Assembly: GCF_900101915.1 (NCBI RefSeq)
Contig: NZ_FNAL01000003.1
Span: forward strand, 25,776 to 89,775
Source: Psychrobacter pacificensis
Lineage (GTDB): Bacteria; Pseudomonadota; Gammaproteobacteria; Pseudomonadales; Moraxellaceae
Length of the DNA stretch: 64,000 nucleotides
Reading direction: 5' to 3'
The notes under the pieces are model-generated. The model had not been told where the DNA came from and made no database searches. It worked only from the letters and a program-made list of their open reading frames with translations. The position numbers were made by a program, and so were the translations under genes. Each line of letters opens with the position of its first letter. Within the stretch, counting starts at the first letter, position 1. Shown here piece after piece: positions 55,414 to 64,000 of the stretch.

Positions 55414-58400
55414 TTAACTCAAAATAGATAGCTTTTCATCTGTAATGAGCATCATATGAATAAAAAACCGTAGTAGCGGTGAGTATTGCCATTTGTTCAT
55501 CTGCTCTCTATGGTCTTGACTAGCAATACCGATATGGAGAGCATTTTTCGACTCATTAGATTGTTGCTTAATGTCTTGATAATCAGTAGATGACATAGTT
55601 TGCATCAATAGATCTTCGTTGCTACTTACCAGCCAACGTTTCAAAGGCAGCAATTTCTCAGCAATATCAATGAAACGCTGCAATTCTTTTTCATCTCTTT
55701 TTCCAAATGGTAGGTATGCTCTGCTAACAGACAGTTTTTCACGACATATCTCAATAAACCAAGTCCAGTCAGTCTCTGATTTTTCTCGTAGACGATAGGC
55801 ATTACTTAACAAAAGCGAGAGCAATCTTAAATCACTTTGGTATTGAATGTTCAGTGGACTCAGTACAGGGGTATTTGAATCTGATAGCTTAACAAAGCGA
55901 GGTTTGCCGCGTTTGGTAGTGATAGCGGCAACCTCGCTTGCACGTTCTATTAGAACCTTTGCATCGTGAATAGAGATATTTGCTAACTGGGCTGCTTTAC
56001 TTAAAGGCAGCTCTTCATCATAGGCCTGTAATAGCAGCTGTACTCGATTTAGACCATAACGACCAAACAATTCATTATTGGCTGGCGTATTGGTACTCAA
56101 GAGAAATTTCTTATCACAGTTCTCTATCGTAAATTTTGGTGACTTGCGTTTGCCTTCTATAATATTTTTAAATAAAAGTGTACGAATACTAGGTATGCTG
56201 ACGCTACTATTACGAACATTCGCATTATTTTCCTTAAGCTTTTTGTTTGTAAACCCTGTTACGTTATACAGCGTCCGCTCTGGCAATGTTATATCTGCTT
56301 TACTAAGCGCATAGGTCGCCATCAGTGTGGCAAAGTGGTTGTAATACTCAAAGCTCCGCTCAGGCGATAAGTGTCCCATAATACCTGAGAGAGCATACCA
56401 GCGATCTTGTGCATTGATATGCTCTCCGAGTATGCCTTGTTTGATGCGAAGTACATCGCTTTCGTCATAATCGGTAAGGGCTTCTACGAGATCTGAATGG
56501 CCTACTAGCACCAGAGATAGGTTACTCACTGCCGTATGCCTAAACCCATGAAAAGTATGGTCTGTAACATTATCAGCTACCGATATGTCTTTTAAGATTC
56601 GTTTGAGTAACTTTAACGGAACATGGTCATCAATAGGGCGTTGCTCTGATGATAAGGTAAAGATAAATTTGTTTGAATTGCCGCCGATATTACTTTGCAC
56701 AAAGTTAATAAAAAAACTCAGTTCATTAGGCTTTAAGAGGGCAAATAAGGGAACGCGGCGAATACTACTTTGAGTCTTAGTGGGACGATAGCTATTGGGC
56801 CTGATCACCACTGAGGGTGTGGCTGCCTTTAGACCTTCGATGTCATTATACTTAAGTCCTAACAGCTCTTTTTTGCGCATCCCAGTACGATAGACTAAGA
56901 TAAATAAAAGCGCGAACATCTCCCGCTCCAATATATCTACAGAACCCAGTATCTGCGTAATAATGGCTTGGTACGCTTGCGGTGATATCAGCTCCGCACG
57001 TACACGCCGACCATTTTTGGAGTGTTGGAAGTTCACGGAGGGTAGGTTGTATTTGTCCTTAGCGAAATTGTGCATACTCTTCAATAAATTGGCAGAGTAT
57101 CCAATGTCAGTATTGTTACGTACGACAGCTTTGTACTCTAAAATATCTTCATAGAGCTCTTCAAACTCTTCCTCTGACCAAATATCAAGCGGCTGCGCTG
57201 TTGTAAAATATAGCCATTCATAGCCTATAGCTCTAAGATATTTCAAAATAGTTACGTTGTTCGGTGGTCCTTTTCGGCTTAGCAAACTGAGTACCCAATC
57301 TAATAAAATCTTTTCACTTAAGTCATCGTATTGCTTATAACGTTTTTGTACTCTTTCGATAAGGGTAGGCGGCTTTTTACTGGTTTTTTGCTTTTTCTGT
57401 TTTTCATCCATTTTGAAGTCTTTAGTCAGATTCATAATTAAATCAGACTTTCTAACCTCTATCTTTTTGGTAGAAAGGTTAGTTTTTTCTTTTTGATTAG
57501 TAGAGTTTTTGCTGATAGACAGCGTTAAAATATGTTCTAGATCATAAGGTTCATTTGTATGCTGATATTTCTGATTCAAAAACCAATAAAAGTCCTGCGT
57601 ACTCAGTCCTGCAGTGTTATGCATACCTTGCAGTACCCCAACTGAGGCATGATCAATATCAGCGTCATCGAGACCCTCCCAGTAATAACTGGCGTAACGT
57701 AGAAACCTTAGAAAGGGAGGCAAGTCAATATTTAAAGGCTTGATCAAATCAGACAAAACCATGGTCAAGTATTGTTTGATCTTATCTTCTGACAGCTTGG
57801 CAATGATATGTGTGGTCTCTGCTGGACTGCTGCTTTTATGGTAATTCATCAACCAACACTGACTGACCATATCTACAACGATTTGCTTGGTGTTATAAAG
57901 CTTGTCACTACCTTCTTCGCGCTCGTTACCAAAGCACTTTTGCACAAAGCGCGGCGAGACCATTATCCTTTCTTTGATAAATGGCTGATATTCTTTGGTG
58001 AGCAATGAGATAAGCCACCCTTGAAGCATTTGTACCTCATTGATACCGCCATACACAATCCCTGAGAATATCAACCAGCCTATAATCTGATCTTGGCTAT
58101 AATCGGCTGTTTGCTCCCAATGATGCTCTACGGCGCAAATAATTTTGACCAGCGCCTTACCGTCTTTTAACCAAGCTGTATTTGTAATTAGTGGATTAGT
58201 TTTAGTAGGCTGTGGCGCGATTATCTTAGGATAGTGATGCTCAGCAAACATATAGTGCTTATTTTGATAGTCAATGAACTTAACGATGACTTGCCAAACA
58301 TGTTTGAGTGTTCTAGATGACTCGTAAGCTTTTGCAATTTTGTTTTCAATGATTGACTGAAACTCATCGAATCCTTCTTGGGACAATGGTTCCAATTGCC

Positions 58401-58743
58401 TGTAAAGCTCTATCTGAAACTGGCTTAAAGATTGACTCCAAGATAGCCATAACAAATCAAAATAATCGCTAGAGCTTGGCGAAAATGAAAAGATGCGCTC
58501 ATTGGGCCAAAGCGCTTGTTGGTAGTATTTATTGAAAGACTGTATGAATCCGATACTTCCAGGATGAATCCTTTTCAATGACTCCCATTCGGTTTGTAAG
58601 TCGGCGAGTAGCTGTATCTCACGTGTCCTTGCCGTGTCACTGTTTTTGAGTATAGATGGGTAAGGCACGTAGCGTTTTTTTCTACCATCAAACTTTGCTA
58701 AGCCATCAATGATTTTTGGCAGCTGTATTTCATTTATTAGCAT
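55414..58743 (-). CDS. Giant tyrosine recombinase (1109 aa), candidate GmtY/GmtZ-like
   Basis: Site-specific recombinase with all catalytic residues visible: Arg623 in YRTGMRKKEL, Lys in PTKTQSSIRRVPLF, His732 and Arg735 in FHGFRHTAV, His791 in IMGHLSPERS and Tyr800 in FEYYNH. It has a 600-residue N-terminal part and a 300-residue C-terminal part with a helix-turn-helix-like LPLSKAAQLANISIHDAKVLIE. ATG 58743 overlaps the upstream gene by 14 bases; a longer frame to 58923 would overlap 194. Third gene of an overlapping trio, an arrangement like gamma-mobile-trio, Tn554-type or RIT modules; which one cannot be decided by eye. Confidence 0.82.
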   Translation of the reverse strand: MLINEIQLPKIIDGLAKFDGRKKRYVPYPSILKNSDTARTREIQLLADLQTEWESLKRIHPGSIGFIQSFNKYYQQALWPNERIFSFSPSSSDYFDLLWLSWSQSLSQFQIELYRQLEPLSQEGFDEFQSIIENKIAKAYESSRTLKHVWQVIVKFIDYQNKHYMFAEHHYPKIIAPQPTKTNPLITNTAWLKDGKALVKIICAVEHHWEQTADYSQDQIIGWLIFSGIVYGGINEVQMLQGWLISLLTKEYQPFIKERIMVSPRFVQKCFGNEREEGSDKLYNTKQIVVDMVSQCWLMNYHKSSSPAETTHIIAKLSEDKIKQYLTMVLSDLIKPLNIDLPPFLRFLRYASYYWEGLDDADIDHASVGVLQGMHNTAGLSTQDFYWFLNQKYQHTNEPYDLEHILTLSISKNSTNQKEKTNLSTKKIEVRKSDLIMNLTKDFKMDEKQKKQKTSKKPPTLIERVQKRYKQYDDLSEKILLDWVLSLLSRKGPPNNVTILKYLRAIGYEWLYFTTAQPLDIWSEEEFEELYEDILEYKAVVRNNTDIGYSANLLKSMHNFAKDKYNLPSVNFQHSKNGRRVRAELISPQAYQAIITQILGSVDILEREMFALLFILVYRTGMRKKELLGLKYNDIEGLKAATPSVVIRPNSYRPTKTQSSIRRVPLFALLKPNELSFFINFVQSNIGGNSNKFIFTLSSEQRPIDDHVPLKLLKRILKDISVADNVTDHTFHGFRHTAVSNLSLVLVGHSDLVEALTDYDESDVLRIKQGILGEHINAQDRWYALSGIMGHLSPERSFEYYNHFATLMATYALSKADITLPERTLYNVTGFTNKKLKENNANVRNSSVSIPSIRTLLFKNIIEGKRKSPKFTIENCDKKFLLSTNTPANNELFGRYGLNRVQLLLQAYDEELPLSKAAQLANISIHDAKVLIERASEVAAITTKRGKPRFVKLSDSNTPVLSPLNIQYQSDLRLLSLLLSNAYRLREKSETDWTWFIEICREKLSVSRAYLPFGKRDEKELQRFIDIAEKLLPLKRWLVSSNEDLLMQTMSSTDYQDIKQQSNESKNALHIGIASQDHREQMNKWQYSPLLRFFIHMMLITDEKLSILS

Positions 58744-61228
58744 GATCAACCTCTGCAGTGCTTGTGCCGACATGATTTGACTTAGGGTAATGATTGATTG
58801 TGATATCTGATAACCCAAGCTGTGCTGCGATCTTTTCAAACACGGACGCCACACGCTTAATATCTGCTTTACTACTTGATGAGAAACGTCCCAATACTTC
58901 TTGACGAGCCTTTTCATGACCAATAACTGTGTTAATCAGCGATAAGGAAACGCCAAGATTTTCAAGCTGCGTACGAACAAAGTGGCGTGTCCAATAGGGA
59001 TTGGCGTCAATGATGTGTTTGGTCATATGATAAGCATCGCCACGCTTAATGTCTTTAAGAGTAGGGGATTTAGCAGTAGGAGCTCGTTCATACAACAGCT
59101 TTAATAGTGCTTCATCATTACCCAAACGGATATTGTCAATGATAGCGCTGATGTCATGATAACCTTGATGCTTTGCCTGATAATTAATCAAATACGCTCT
59201 ATAGTCTGTTAGATGGCGTATCAGTGTCGGGCATAGCGGAATGAGACGATCACTTTTGACCTTCTTAACAGGCTTGTCATTGATGAGCAGCCAACCCATA
59301 TCAAGATCAATATCGTACATTCTGCCAAGACCGTTGTTTGGTCGCACGCCGGTTAAAAGGCAAAAGACAAACCATACAAAAATACTGGTTCTGTTAAAGT
59401 GCTCCTCATCGTTTGAACTTTGATCGGTCCAGTACTTCATCTCATTTATGATGTCGCAAACTGTTTCAATCTTCAACGCAAACCCTGAGCCCACCGTATA
59501 TTTATGCCAAGCGGTGATATAAGTTAAGTCAAAATCACTGTTGCTATTAAGTATACACAGTGCTGATTTATAGTGAGCCATAAGTGCTTCGCTAGTGTGG
59601 CTACTATAGTACATCGCAGGAGCATGGGGCGCAGGCGTGCGACAGATGATATCGGCGATATGCGCATGACAATCAGGTGTATAACGAGAGAGCACGACAT
59701 GTAGTGCGGTCTCTATACGATTGACAGACAGGTAAGGCAATCCAATGCTACTACGTAAGGCGGCAAGATAAGCTGTAAAATCTTCTTTTACCGGCAACTC
59801 GCAAGCAAGCAGGTTGTCTATCAGCCATGACGGCAGTGGAACTTTGATGGTATCAGAATGATTTTCATAATCCCCTTCGGCCAGCGTTTGGCTTGTCGAT
59901 CTTTTAGTAATACCTAAACTGTGTTCAATGTAGTATTTTTTACCTTTGATTTTGAAAATATTAGGATGACCGATATAGCCGGGTATTAGTAAGGATTTGA
60001 CTGGCAACCCAGTAATCATAGATAACAATAAAATACCAGCACAGGTTGTATCAGTCTCTGTTTCTAATAAGGTGCTTGCATCCTGGTTGAGCGCAGCAAA
60101 TAATGCTTGGTAGCCGGCAAGGGAGAGTAAGCGCGTGTTAGAGTTGAGCGCAAGATTGCGCTGAGACATATAGTTTTGCTGTAGCGATAAATCTATAGTT
60201 TGGAGCGGTATAGAGTATTTGATTAACGGGTTTGGATATTCGCCATAGCTGACATAGGGTGCCTCATGGTGATCAATACGCTCTTCAAAGCTGGTGGTTA
60301 ACCCGTTATGGCTTTCAATATTAGCTTCTAAAAATGCAAGATCTATGGCGATAGCGCTGTGTTCTATATCGTCACGTGTGCTACCCCATGCATCATTGCT
60401 GGACGTAGTATTCCAGTTATGCCTAGTTGCAATGGTGTCTACAGGATATTTTGATGTGTTATCTGCTAGGTTGATAGCTTTAACTTTAATGTTCTTAGGT
60501 AGCTTTTTACGCTTAGGTTTTGGCTTCTGTGGCACGTGCGCGTGTTGATAGGCAGTCGTTATTTTCTCTATTTGGCTGAGTTTTGCTTTTGCATCAGATT
60601 TATCCTTTGCTACTTCCTCAGTATCAGTAGCTGGGTTGTTTTTTAGCGCTACTAACGCGGATTGTCGCTTTTGTAATAGAGTATTAAATACCGACAATAT
60701 ACGCTCTATACTGATCTCAGTTTGAGCAATATCAGGAAGTGCCTGCCACAGCCACGTGCGTCTAGTAGATGCTGAGAACTGCGCCATTTTAAATTGCATG
60801 AGTATGTTTTTAGTGTCAGTTTTTTTGTCAAGGGTGATAAGTAAAGCTGCGGTGTGCATTGCTATGGATAACCAAACGAGCTGTTGCACTGATTGATTTA
60901 ACTGCTGTTTGATGACGATATCCTGCATTAGGATAAGCAGTTGCAGAATCAGTGGTTTTTCTGCCAAATCTGTACGATTGATCTGCATATATTCATCGGA
61001 AACGGGTCTGGCTTGTAGGGCTTGTACAATCGCTATTGAAAAACCTTCAATCGCGTTTTCATTGGCCTGATAACTATCATGTACTGTGCTAACAATAGTG
61101 GAAATAGCGTCTATGACAGTTTTTGGGTAATCAAATGTTTTATCCTCTTTTAAAGCGTCAATAGTCTTTGTCAAAGTTTCCAATGGCATCTGTCTGTAGC
61201 TATATGAGGCGTTATTATTTTGACTCAT
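58730..61228 (-). CDS. 832-aa recombinase-like protein lacking the catalytic tyrosine
   Basis: A large protein with a C-terminal tyrosine-recombinase-like domain: Arg in LTGVRPNNGLGRM, basic strand KPVKKVKSDRLIPL, His749 and Arg752 in TRHFVRTQLENLG, His771 in VIGHEKARQEVLGRF, where the expected tyrosine position is Phe782 or absent. The N-terminal 400 residues are helical with a basic stretch (PQKPKPKRKKLPKNIK). Its start overlaps the 171-aa gene by four bases and its end overlaps the 1109-aa gene. Probably a partner, not the strand-cleaving subunit. Confidence 0.75.
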   Translation of the reverse strand: MSQNNNASYSYRQMPLETLTKTIDALKEDKTFDYPKTVIDAISTIVSTVHDSYQANENAIEGFSIAIVQALQARPVSDEYMQINRTDLAEKPLILQLLILMQDIVIKQQLNQSVQQLVWLSIAMHTAALLITLDKKTDTKNILMQFKMAQFSASTRRTWLWQALPDIAQTEISIERILSVFNTLLQKRQSALVALKNNPATDTEEVAKDKSDAKAKLSQIEKITTAYQHAHVPQKPKPKRKKLPKNIKVKAINLADNTSKYPVDTIATRHNWNTTSSNDAWGSTRDDIEHSAIAIDLAFLEANIESHNGLTTSFEERIDHHEAPYVSYGEYPNPLIKYSIPLQTIDLSLQQNYMSQRNLALNSNTRLLSLAGYQALFAALNQDASTLLETETDTTCAGILLLSMITGLPVKSLLIPGYIGHPNIFKIKGKKYYIEHSLGITKRSTSQTLAEGDYENHSDTIKVPLPSWLIDNLLACELPVKEDFTAYLAALRSSIGLPYLSVNRIETALHVVLSRYTPDCHAHIADIICRTPAPHAPAMYYSSHTSEALMAHYKSALCILNSNSDFDLTYITAWHKYTVGSGFALKIETVCDIINEMKYWTDQSSNDEEHFNRTSIFVWFVFCLLTGVRPNNGLGRMYDIDLDMGWLLINDKPVKKVKSDRLIPLCPTLIRHLTDYRAYLINYQAKHQGYHDISAIIDNIRLGNDEALLKLLYERAPTAKSPTLKDIKRGDAYHMTKHIIDANPYWTRHFVRTQLENLGVSLSLINTVIGHEKARQEVLGRFSSSSKADIKRVASVFEKIAAQLGLSDITINHYPKSNHVGTSTAEVDHANK

Positions 61229-61740
61229 GATAATACTCCAGAGCGGCGTTTATGATAAGTCTGCTCAGTAATATGCAGAAGCTCACAAAACTTCGTAACT
61301 GCAAAAATATTTTTGTTAAACAGCTGCTGATTCCTCTGTTTATCTAAGCTACTTTTGAGCTGTCTATAAATGAGTTTGATATCTAGCTTCTTGTTATGCT
61401 GAGCAATCAATTCAATCAGCTCATAAAAACTAAGCTCAAAATCAAAATCATCTTTTGGAATAAAGCTCACAGATACTTTTTGACCGAGTACATTAAAATC
61501 AACATCAGGACTTTTAATAAGGTGAAAAAGCTCAAAATTGTTGACCATAAACTGCTTCTTATCTTCCTTGATAAATAATGTAGGTCTAGTCAAAGCAGCG
61601 CTACGCTCAATTTTAAGGGCATCAGTAATAAACGGTCTGATATGACAAGTATAAATATTAAATAGATCAAGGACGCCTTCAAATATGAGCACAGGAGTTG
61701 TCTGCAGCTTGGCAACTGATAATGATTTTGATGGCTTCAT
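61225..61740 (-). CDS. 171-aa first protein of the recombinase trio
   Basis: A protein of unknown family, leading the three-gene operon; its stop overlaps the next start (ATGA). It is predicted mixed alpha/beta, with a C-terminal helix-turn-helix-like segment FAVTKFCELLHITEQTYHKRR that could bind DNA. By position it could be the GmtX-type or TnpC-type accessory factor. A minus-strand promoter candidate lies 70-97 bases upstream. Confidence 0.6.
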   Translation of the reverse strand: MKPSKSLSVAKLQTTPVLIFEGVLDLFNIYTCHIRPFITDALKIERSAALTRPTLFIKEDKKQFMVNNFELFHLIKSPDVDFNVLGQKVSVSFIPKDDFDFELSFYELIELIAQHNKKLDIKLIYRQLKSSLDKQRNQQLFNKNIFAVTKFCELLHITEQTYHKRRSGVLS

Positions 61741-62112
61741 GCATACCTCGCAAAGCTAATAGTTTATATGGTCGATAAGCTCTGTCTATTGACATCTACT
61801 CCTATCTTACTATTACTTGCGAGCAATTAAGTCTCAATTTTTCAACTACACGACAGAAGGTGACGCATCCTTTTGCTTTCAGGGTTACTTATAGAAGAGC
61901 TATGATAATTTGCTCTGAAGCGCTTTAGAAATGAGCTAGAGTTAGCAAGCACGTGGATAGGGTAGACAGAGTGGAATTCTAGGACAACGGCTTACGGATC
62001 TTAGATAGAGCTTTACCGGTATGCTGCTTAAATATTAGGATCAAGAGCTTATATGACATGGATGCAGATTGGTATGTGATCTTAGGACATAAAAAGAATT
62101 TTTTATTATTTC
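61741..62112. promoter_or_regulatory. Region upstream of the recombinase trio
   Basis: No gene in 372 bases. A minus-strand promoter candidate TTGAGA-N16-TAATAG occupies 61810-61837, with the dyad TTGC-TC-GCAA between its elements. This is the likely right end of the mobile region, but no att repeat could be identified. The left third also contains the end of umuD transcription; no clear terminator is seen. Confidence 0.4.
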
Positions 62113-62538
62113 TCACCTCTTAAACCGCCTAACACTACTCACTACCACTCCAAACAGCTCAAGCGACCCTTTCACCACGATATCGGCATAGTTCTCATTA
62201 TGAGCTCGTAAGATAATATGCTCACCGAGTATCAGTTGCTTGGCCGTAAAGCCATCATCGACTAGTGCAATCACGATATCTTTATTCCTAGCGCTTAATG
62301 AGCGATCCACAATCAAGATATCATTAGGATAGATACCCATATCGATCATGCTATCGCCTTCGACTTCTACCAAGTAGGTTGTCGTTGGGCTATGAATAAG
62401 TAGTGTGTTTAGATCAATGCGGTTTTGCACATAGTCCGTCGCTGGACTTGGAAAGCCTGCTTTAACTCTATCGCTGTATAAAGATAGCAATACCGTCTCA
62501 CCTTCGTCAGTCAGCCTTCCTATTATCTTAACGCTCAT
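62113..62538 (-). CDS. umuD: UmuD-like SOS mutagenesis protein (S24 self-cleaving)
   Basis: A 141-residue LexA-fold protein that self-cleaves to activate translesion polymerase V. The cleavage site is Ala27-Gly28 (RVKAGFPSPA), the catalytic Ser63 is in VEGDSMIDMG and Lys100 in DDGFTAKQL. ATG 62538 is chosen because AAGGTGG lies seven bases upstream; a GTG at 62547 would add three residues. It is 16 bases downstream of umuC, the reverse of the E. coli umuDC order. There is no N-terminal DNA-binding domain, unlike the longer UmuDAb repressor of Acinetobacter. Confidence 0.93.
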   Translation of the reverse strand: MSVKIIGRLTDEGETVLLSLYSDRVKAGFPSPATDYVQNRIDLNTLLIHSPTTTYLVEVEGDSMIDMGIYPNDILIVDRSLSARNKDIVIALVDDGFTAKQLILGEHIILRAHNENYADIVVKGSLELFGVVVSSVRRFKR

Positions 62539-62554
62539 TGAGTCCACCTTTGAT

Positions 62555-63865
62555 TTAATCTACTTTGGGTATTTGGTTGATATTTGTGGTATAGCACGGC
62601 GATAGCATGTCGCGGCTCATTTTCCATGACTGCTTATCTTTAATGCCTTCGCTTGCGATAAACACAGCAGACTGCTGATTACTGTTTTGACCATATCTTT
62701 TATTGAGCTGATCCATAACGGCAATAACCTCTGCGCTCTTTGAGGCACTTTGTTGGTTGGTTTGATTGTCGCTACTATCGTCTGCAAACAAGTCAGGCTG
62801 TACCTCATCATGCGGGCAGATATCGAAGAGCATGACGCCAGCTTTGGCGTAGCGAACATCTTTTTTAAAGATCTGAGTCAATATCTGCCGAGCAGCGGCT
62901 ACCATCACTCTAGTATCAGCGGTTGGGGTTATAAACTGACATTGTCCGGATATAGAGGTATAACTCTCTGTTTGACTAAACGAGCTATTCTTAGCAAAGA
63001 CGCTTAAGTAATGACAAACACTGTCTTGTTTACGCAGCTTGCTGGCCGCTTTTGCCGCATGACTACAGACTGCTTGACTCAGCTCATCGGGGCAGCTAAT
63101 GCGAGTGGAGAAAGAGCGAGAAGAGATAATCTGCTTCTTAGCCTCTACCGCCTCAATACCAAGACAGCTTTGACCATTAAGCTCTAAGCAGGTGCGCTCG
63201 AGTACCACCCCGAAGTGCTGTCTTATTTTCGCAGGCTCACAGACGGCGAGCTGATAAACCGTATGAATACCCATCTCATTAAGTCTGACCTTATAACGAC
63301 GACCCACACCCCATACCTCACCAACATCAGTGATCTGCATGATACGTCTTATCCATCGAAGATTATCTAACACGCAAACGCCTTTAGTAGCGGGGTGCTT
63401 TTTAGCAGCATAATTGGCAAGCTTTGCCATGGTTTTAGTACTGCCCATACCCACACATACTGGAATGCCAGTATACTGCTCGACAATAGCTTTGAGCTTA
63501 CGCCCATAGCTATCAAGATCCGTCATTGCAGTAGGATAATCAGCTAAGTATAAAAAGGCTTCATCGATAGAATAGACTTCAACAGTAGGACACAGCTTCT
63601 CAAGGGTGCTCATGACTCTGTGAGACATGTCAGCATAGAGGGTGTAGTTAGAGCTAAAGACGGTAACATCGTTTTGCGCGCAAAACTCTTTGACCTGAAA
63701 GTATGGTACGCCCATCTTGATACCGAGCTGTTTTGCCTCACTGGAGCGAGCGACCACGCAGCCATCATTGTTAGACAGTACGACCACTGCCTTACCTCTT
63801 AGATCAGGGCGAAAGAGCTTCTCACAGTTGGCATAGAAGCTATTGCAATCAACAAGAGCATACAT
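62555..63865 (-). CDS. umuC: Translesion DNA polymerase V catalytic subunit
   Basis: Y-family DNA polymerase of 436 residues. N-terminal MYALVDCNSFYANCEKLFRPDL has the first catalytic Asp; VYSIDEAFLYLADY has the Asp-Glu pair; IPVCVGMGSTKTMAKLANYAAKK follows. The C-terminus has the UmuC extension (PDLFADDSSDNQ, LNKRYGQN). It works with cleaved UmuD to copy damaged DNA. It is upstream of umuD, with a dyad 43 bases before its start that may be a damage-response operator. Confidence 0.95.
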   Translation of the reverse strand: MYALVDCNSFYANCEKLFRPDLRGKAVVVLSNNDGCVVARSSEAKQLGIKMGVPYFQVKEFCAQNDVTVFSSNYTLYADMSHRVMSTLEKLCPTVEVYSIDEAFLYLADYPTAMTDLDSYGRKLKAIVEQYTGIPVCVGMGSTKTMAKLANYAAKKHPATKGVCVLDNLRWIRRIMQITDVGEVWGVGRRYKVRLNEMGIHTVYQLAVCEPAKIRQHFGVVLERTCLELNGQSCLGIEAVEAKKQIISSRSFSTRISCPDELSQAVCSHAAKAASKLRKQDSVCHYLSVFAKNSSFSQTESYTSISGQCQFITPTADTRVMVAAARQILTQIFKKDVRYAKAGVMLFDICPHDEVQPDLFADDSSDNQTNQQSASKSAEVIAVMDQLNKRYGQNSNQQSAVFIASEGIKDKQSWKMSRDMLSPCYTTNINQIPKVD

Positions 63866-63907
63866 GGCTGTCTCAGTAGATGGATGGCATAAAAAAAAGC
63901 ATAACCA

Positions 63908-63927
63908 ATCACGAGTATTTACGTGAT
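63908..63927. promoter_or_regulatory. Dyad upstream of umuC (possible damage-response operator)
   Basis: ATCACG-N8-CGTGAT, 43 bases before the umuC ATG. It is not a LexA box of the E. coli type (CTGT-N8-ACAG), which is expected if the host, like Acinetobacter, lacks LexA. Bases 63930-64000 hold nothing recognised. Confidence 0.4.
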
Positions 63928-64000
63928 CAGAGATGCCTTTGATTGTAGAGATAGCGAGCTTGAAAATTCAAGAGCGAATAAAGGGTAGACGACGATGGTT

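Noticed and set aside
62113..62538. UmuDAb-type repressor
   Set aside because: Only the short S24 protein is present, without the additional N-terminal domain of UmuDAb.

Overview
The window looks like chromosome from a gamma-proteobacterium of the Moraxellaceae, most likely Psychrobacter. This is inferred from moderate-to-low GC, Acinetobacter/Psychrobacter-like protein sequences and the gene mix; no rRNA or marker gene is present to prove it. No tRNA, rRNA or CRISPR array was recognised.

Bases 1-23,400 look mostly like core genome: the end of a DMT permease, a Ktr-type potassium uptake pair (ktrB-ktrA), a DUF3124 lipoprotein, a thioesterase, and an envelope-remodelling block on the minus strand (eptA - response regulator - histidine kinase, then dgkA and a PAP2 phosphatase). 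Both eptA and dgkA are preceded by CTTAA-N6-CTTAA direct repeats of the PmrA type, so phosphoethanolamine transfer and recycling of its diacylglycerol by-product may be co-regulated. Next come a Crp-like regulator, an HPK4-type kinase with an output-less double-receiver partner, aspA, rluF, a parvulin and a patatin phospholipase. Decayed genes (cytochrome c, TauE/SafE and GntP permeases) are scattered among them.

Bases 23,500-35,200 are accessory. They hold two broken IS3-family elements, a small serine recombinase, a formaldehyde-dehydrogenase-like enzyme, three MDR oxidoreductases, an SDR, a LysR regulator and an ABM monooxygenase. Two near-identical 277-bp MITEs (TA-flanked, inverted ends) and a related 170-bp element lie among these genes and form or alter some gene ends. 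A Fic remnant closes the region.

Bases 35,290-44,600 carry a complete Rut pyrimidine-degradation locus (rutA, B, C, F, G, then mmsA, ribB, rutD, rutE) with divergent rutR. The rutA-rutR gap holds a -24/-12 (sigma-54) promoter match, a RutR-like palindrome and three 20-bp tandem repeats, which suggests nitrogen control. A fragment of a CdiA/haemagglutinin-type protein lies next to it.

Bases 45,400-51,250 form one minus-strand operon: otsB, otsA, an acyl-CoA-dehydrogenase-like protein, a PIG-L deacetylase, a NodS-like methyltransferase and a family-2 glycosyltransferase. The last four look like an uncharacterised biosynthetic cassette coupled to trehalose synthesis.

Bases 52,000-61,900 appear to be a mobile region driven by three overlapping genes: a 171-aa protein, an 832-aa recombinase-like protein without an obvious catalytic tyrosine, and a 1109-aa tyrosine recombinase with all catalytic residues. 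The operon runs on into small genes and is bordered by an intact IS3-family element. The window ends with umuC and umuD in the unusual order umuC first.
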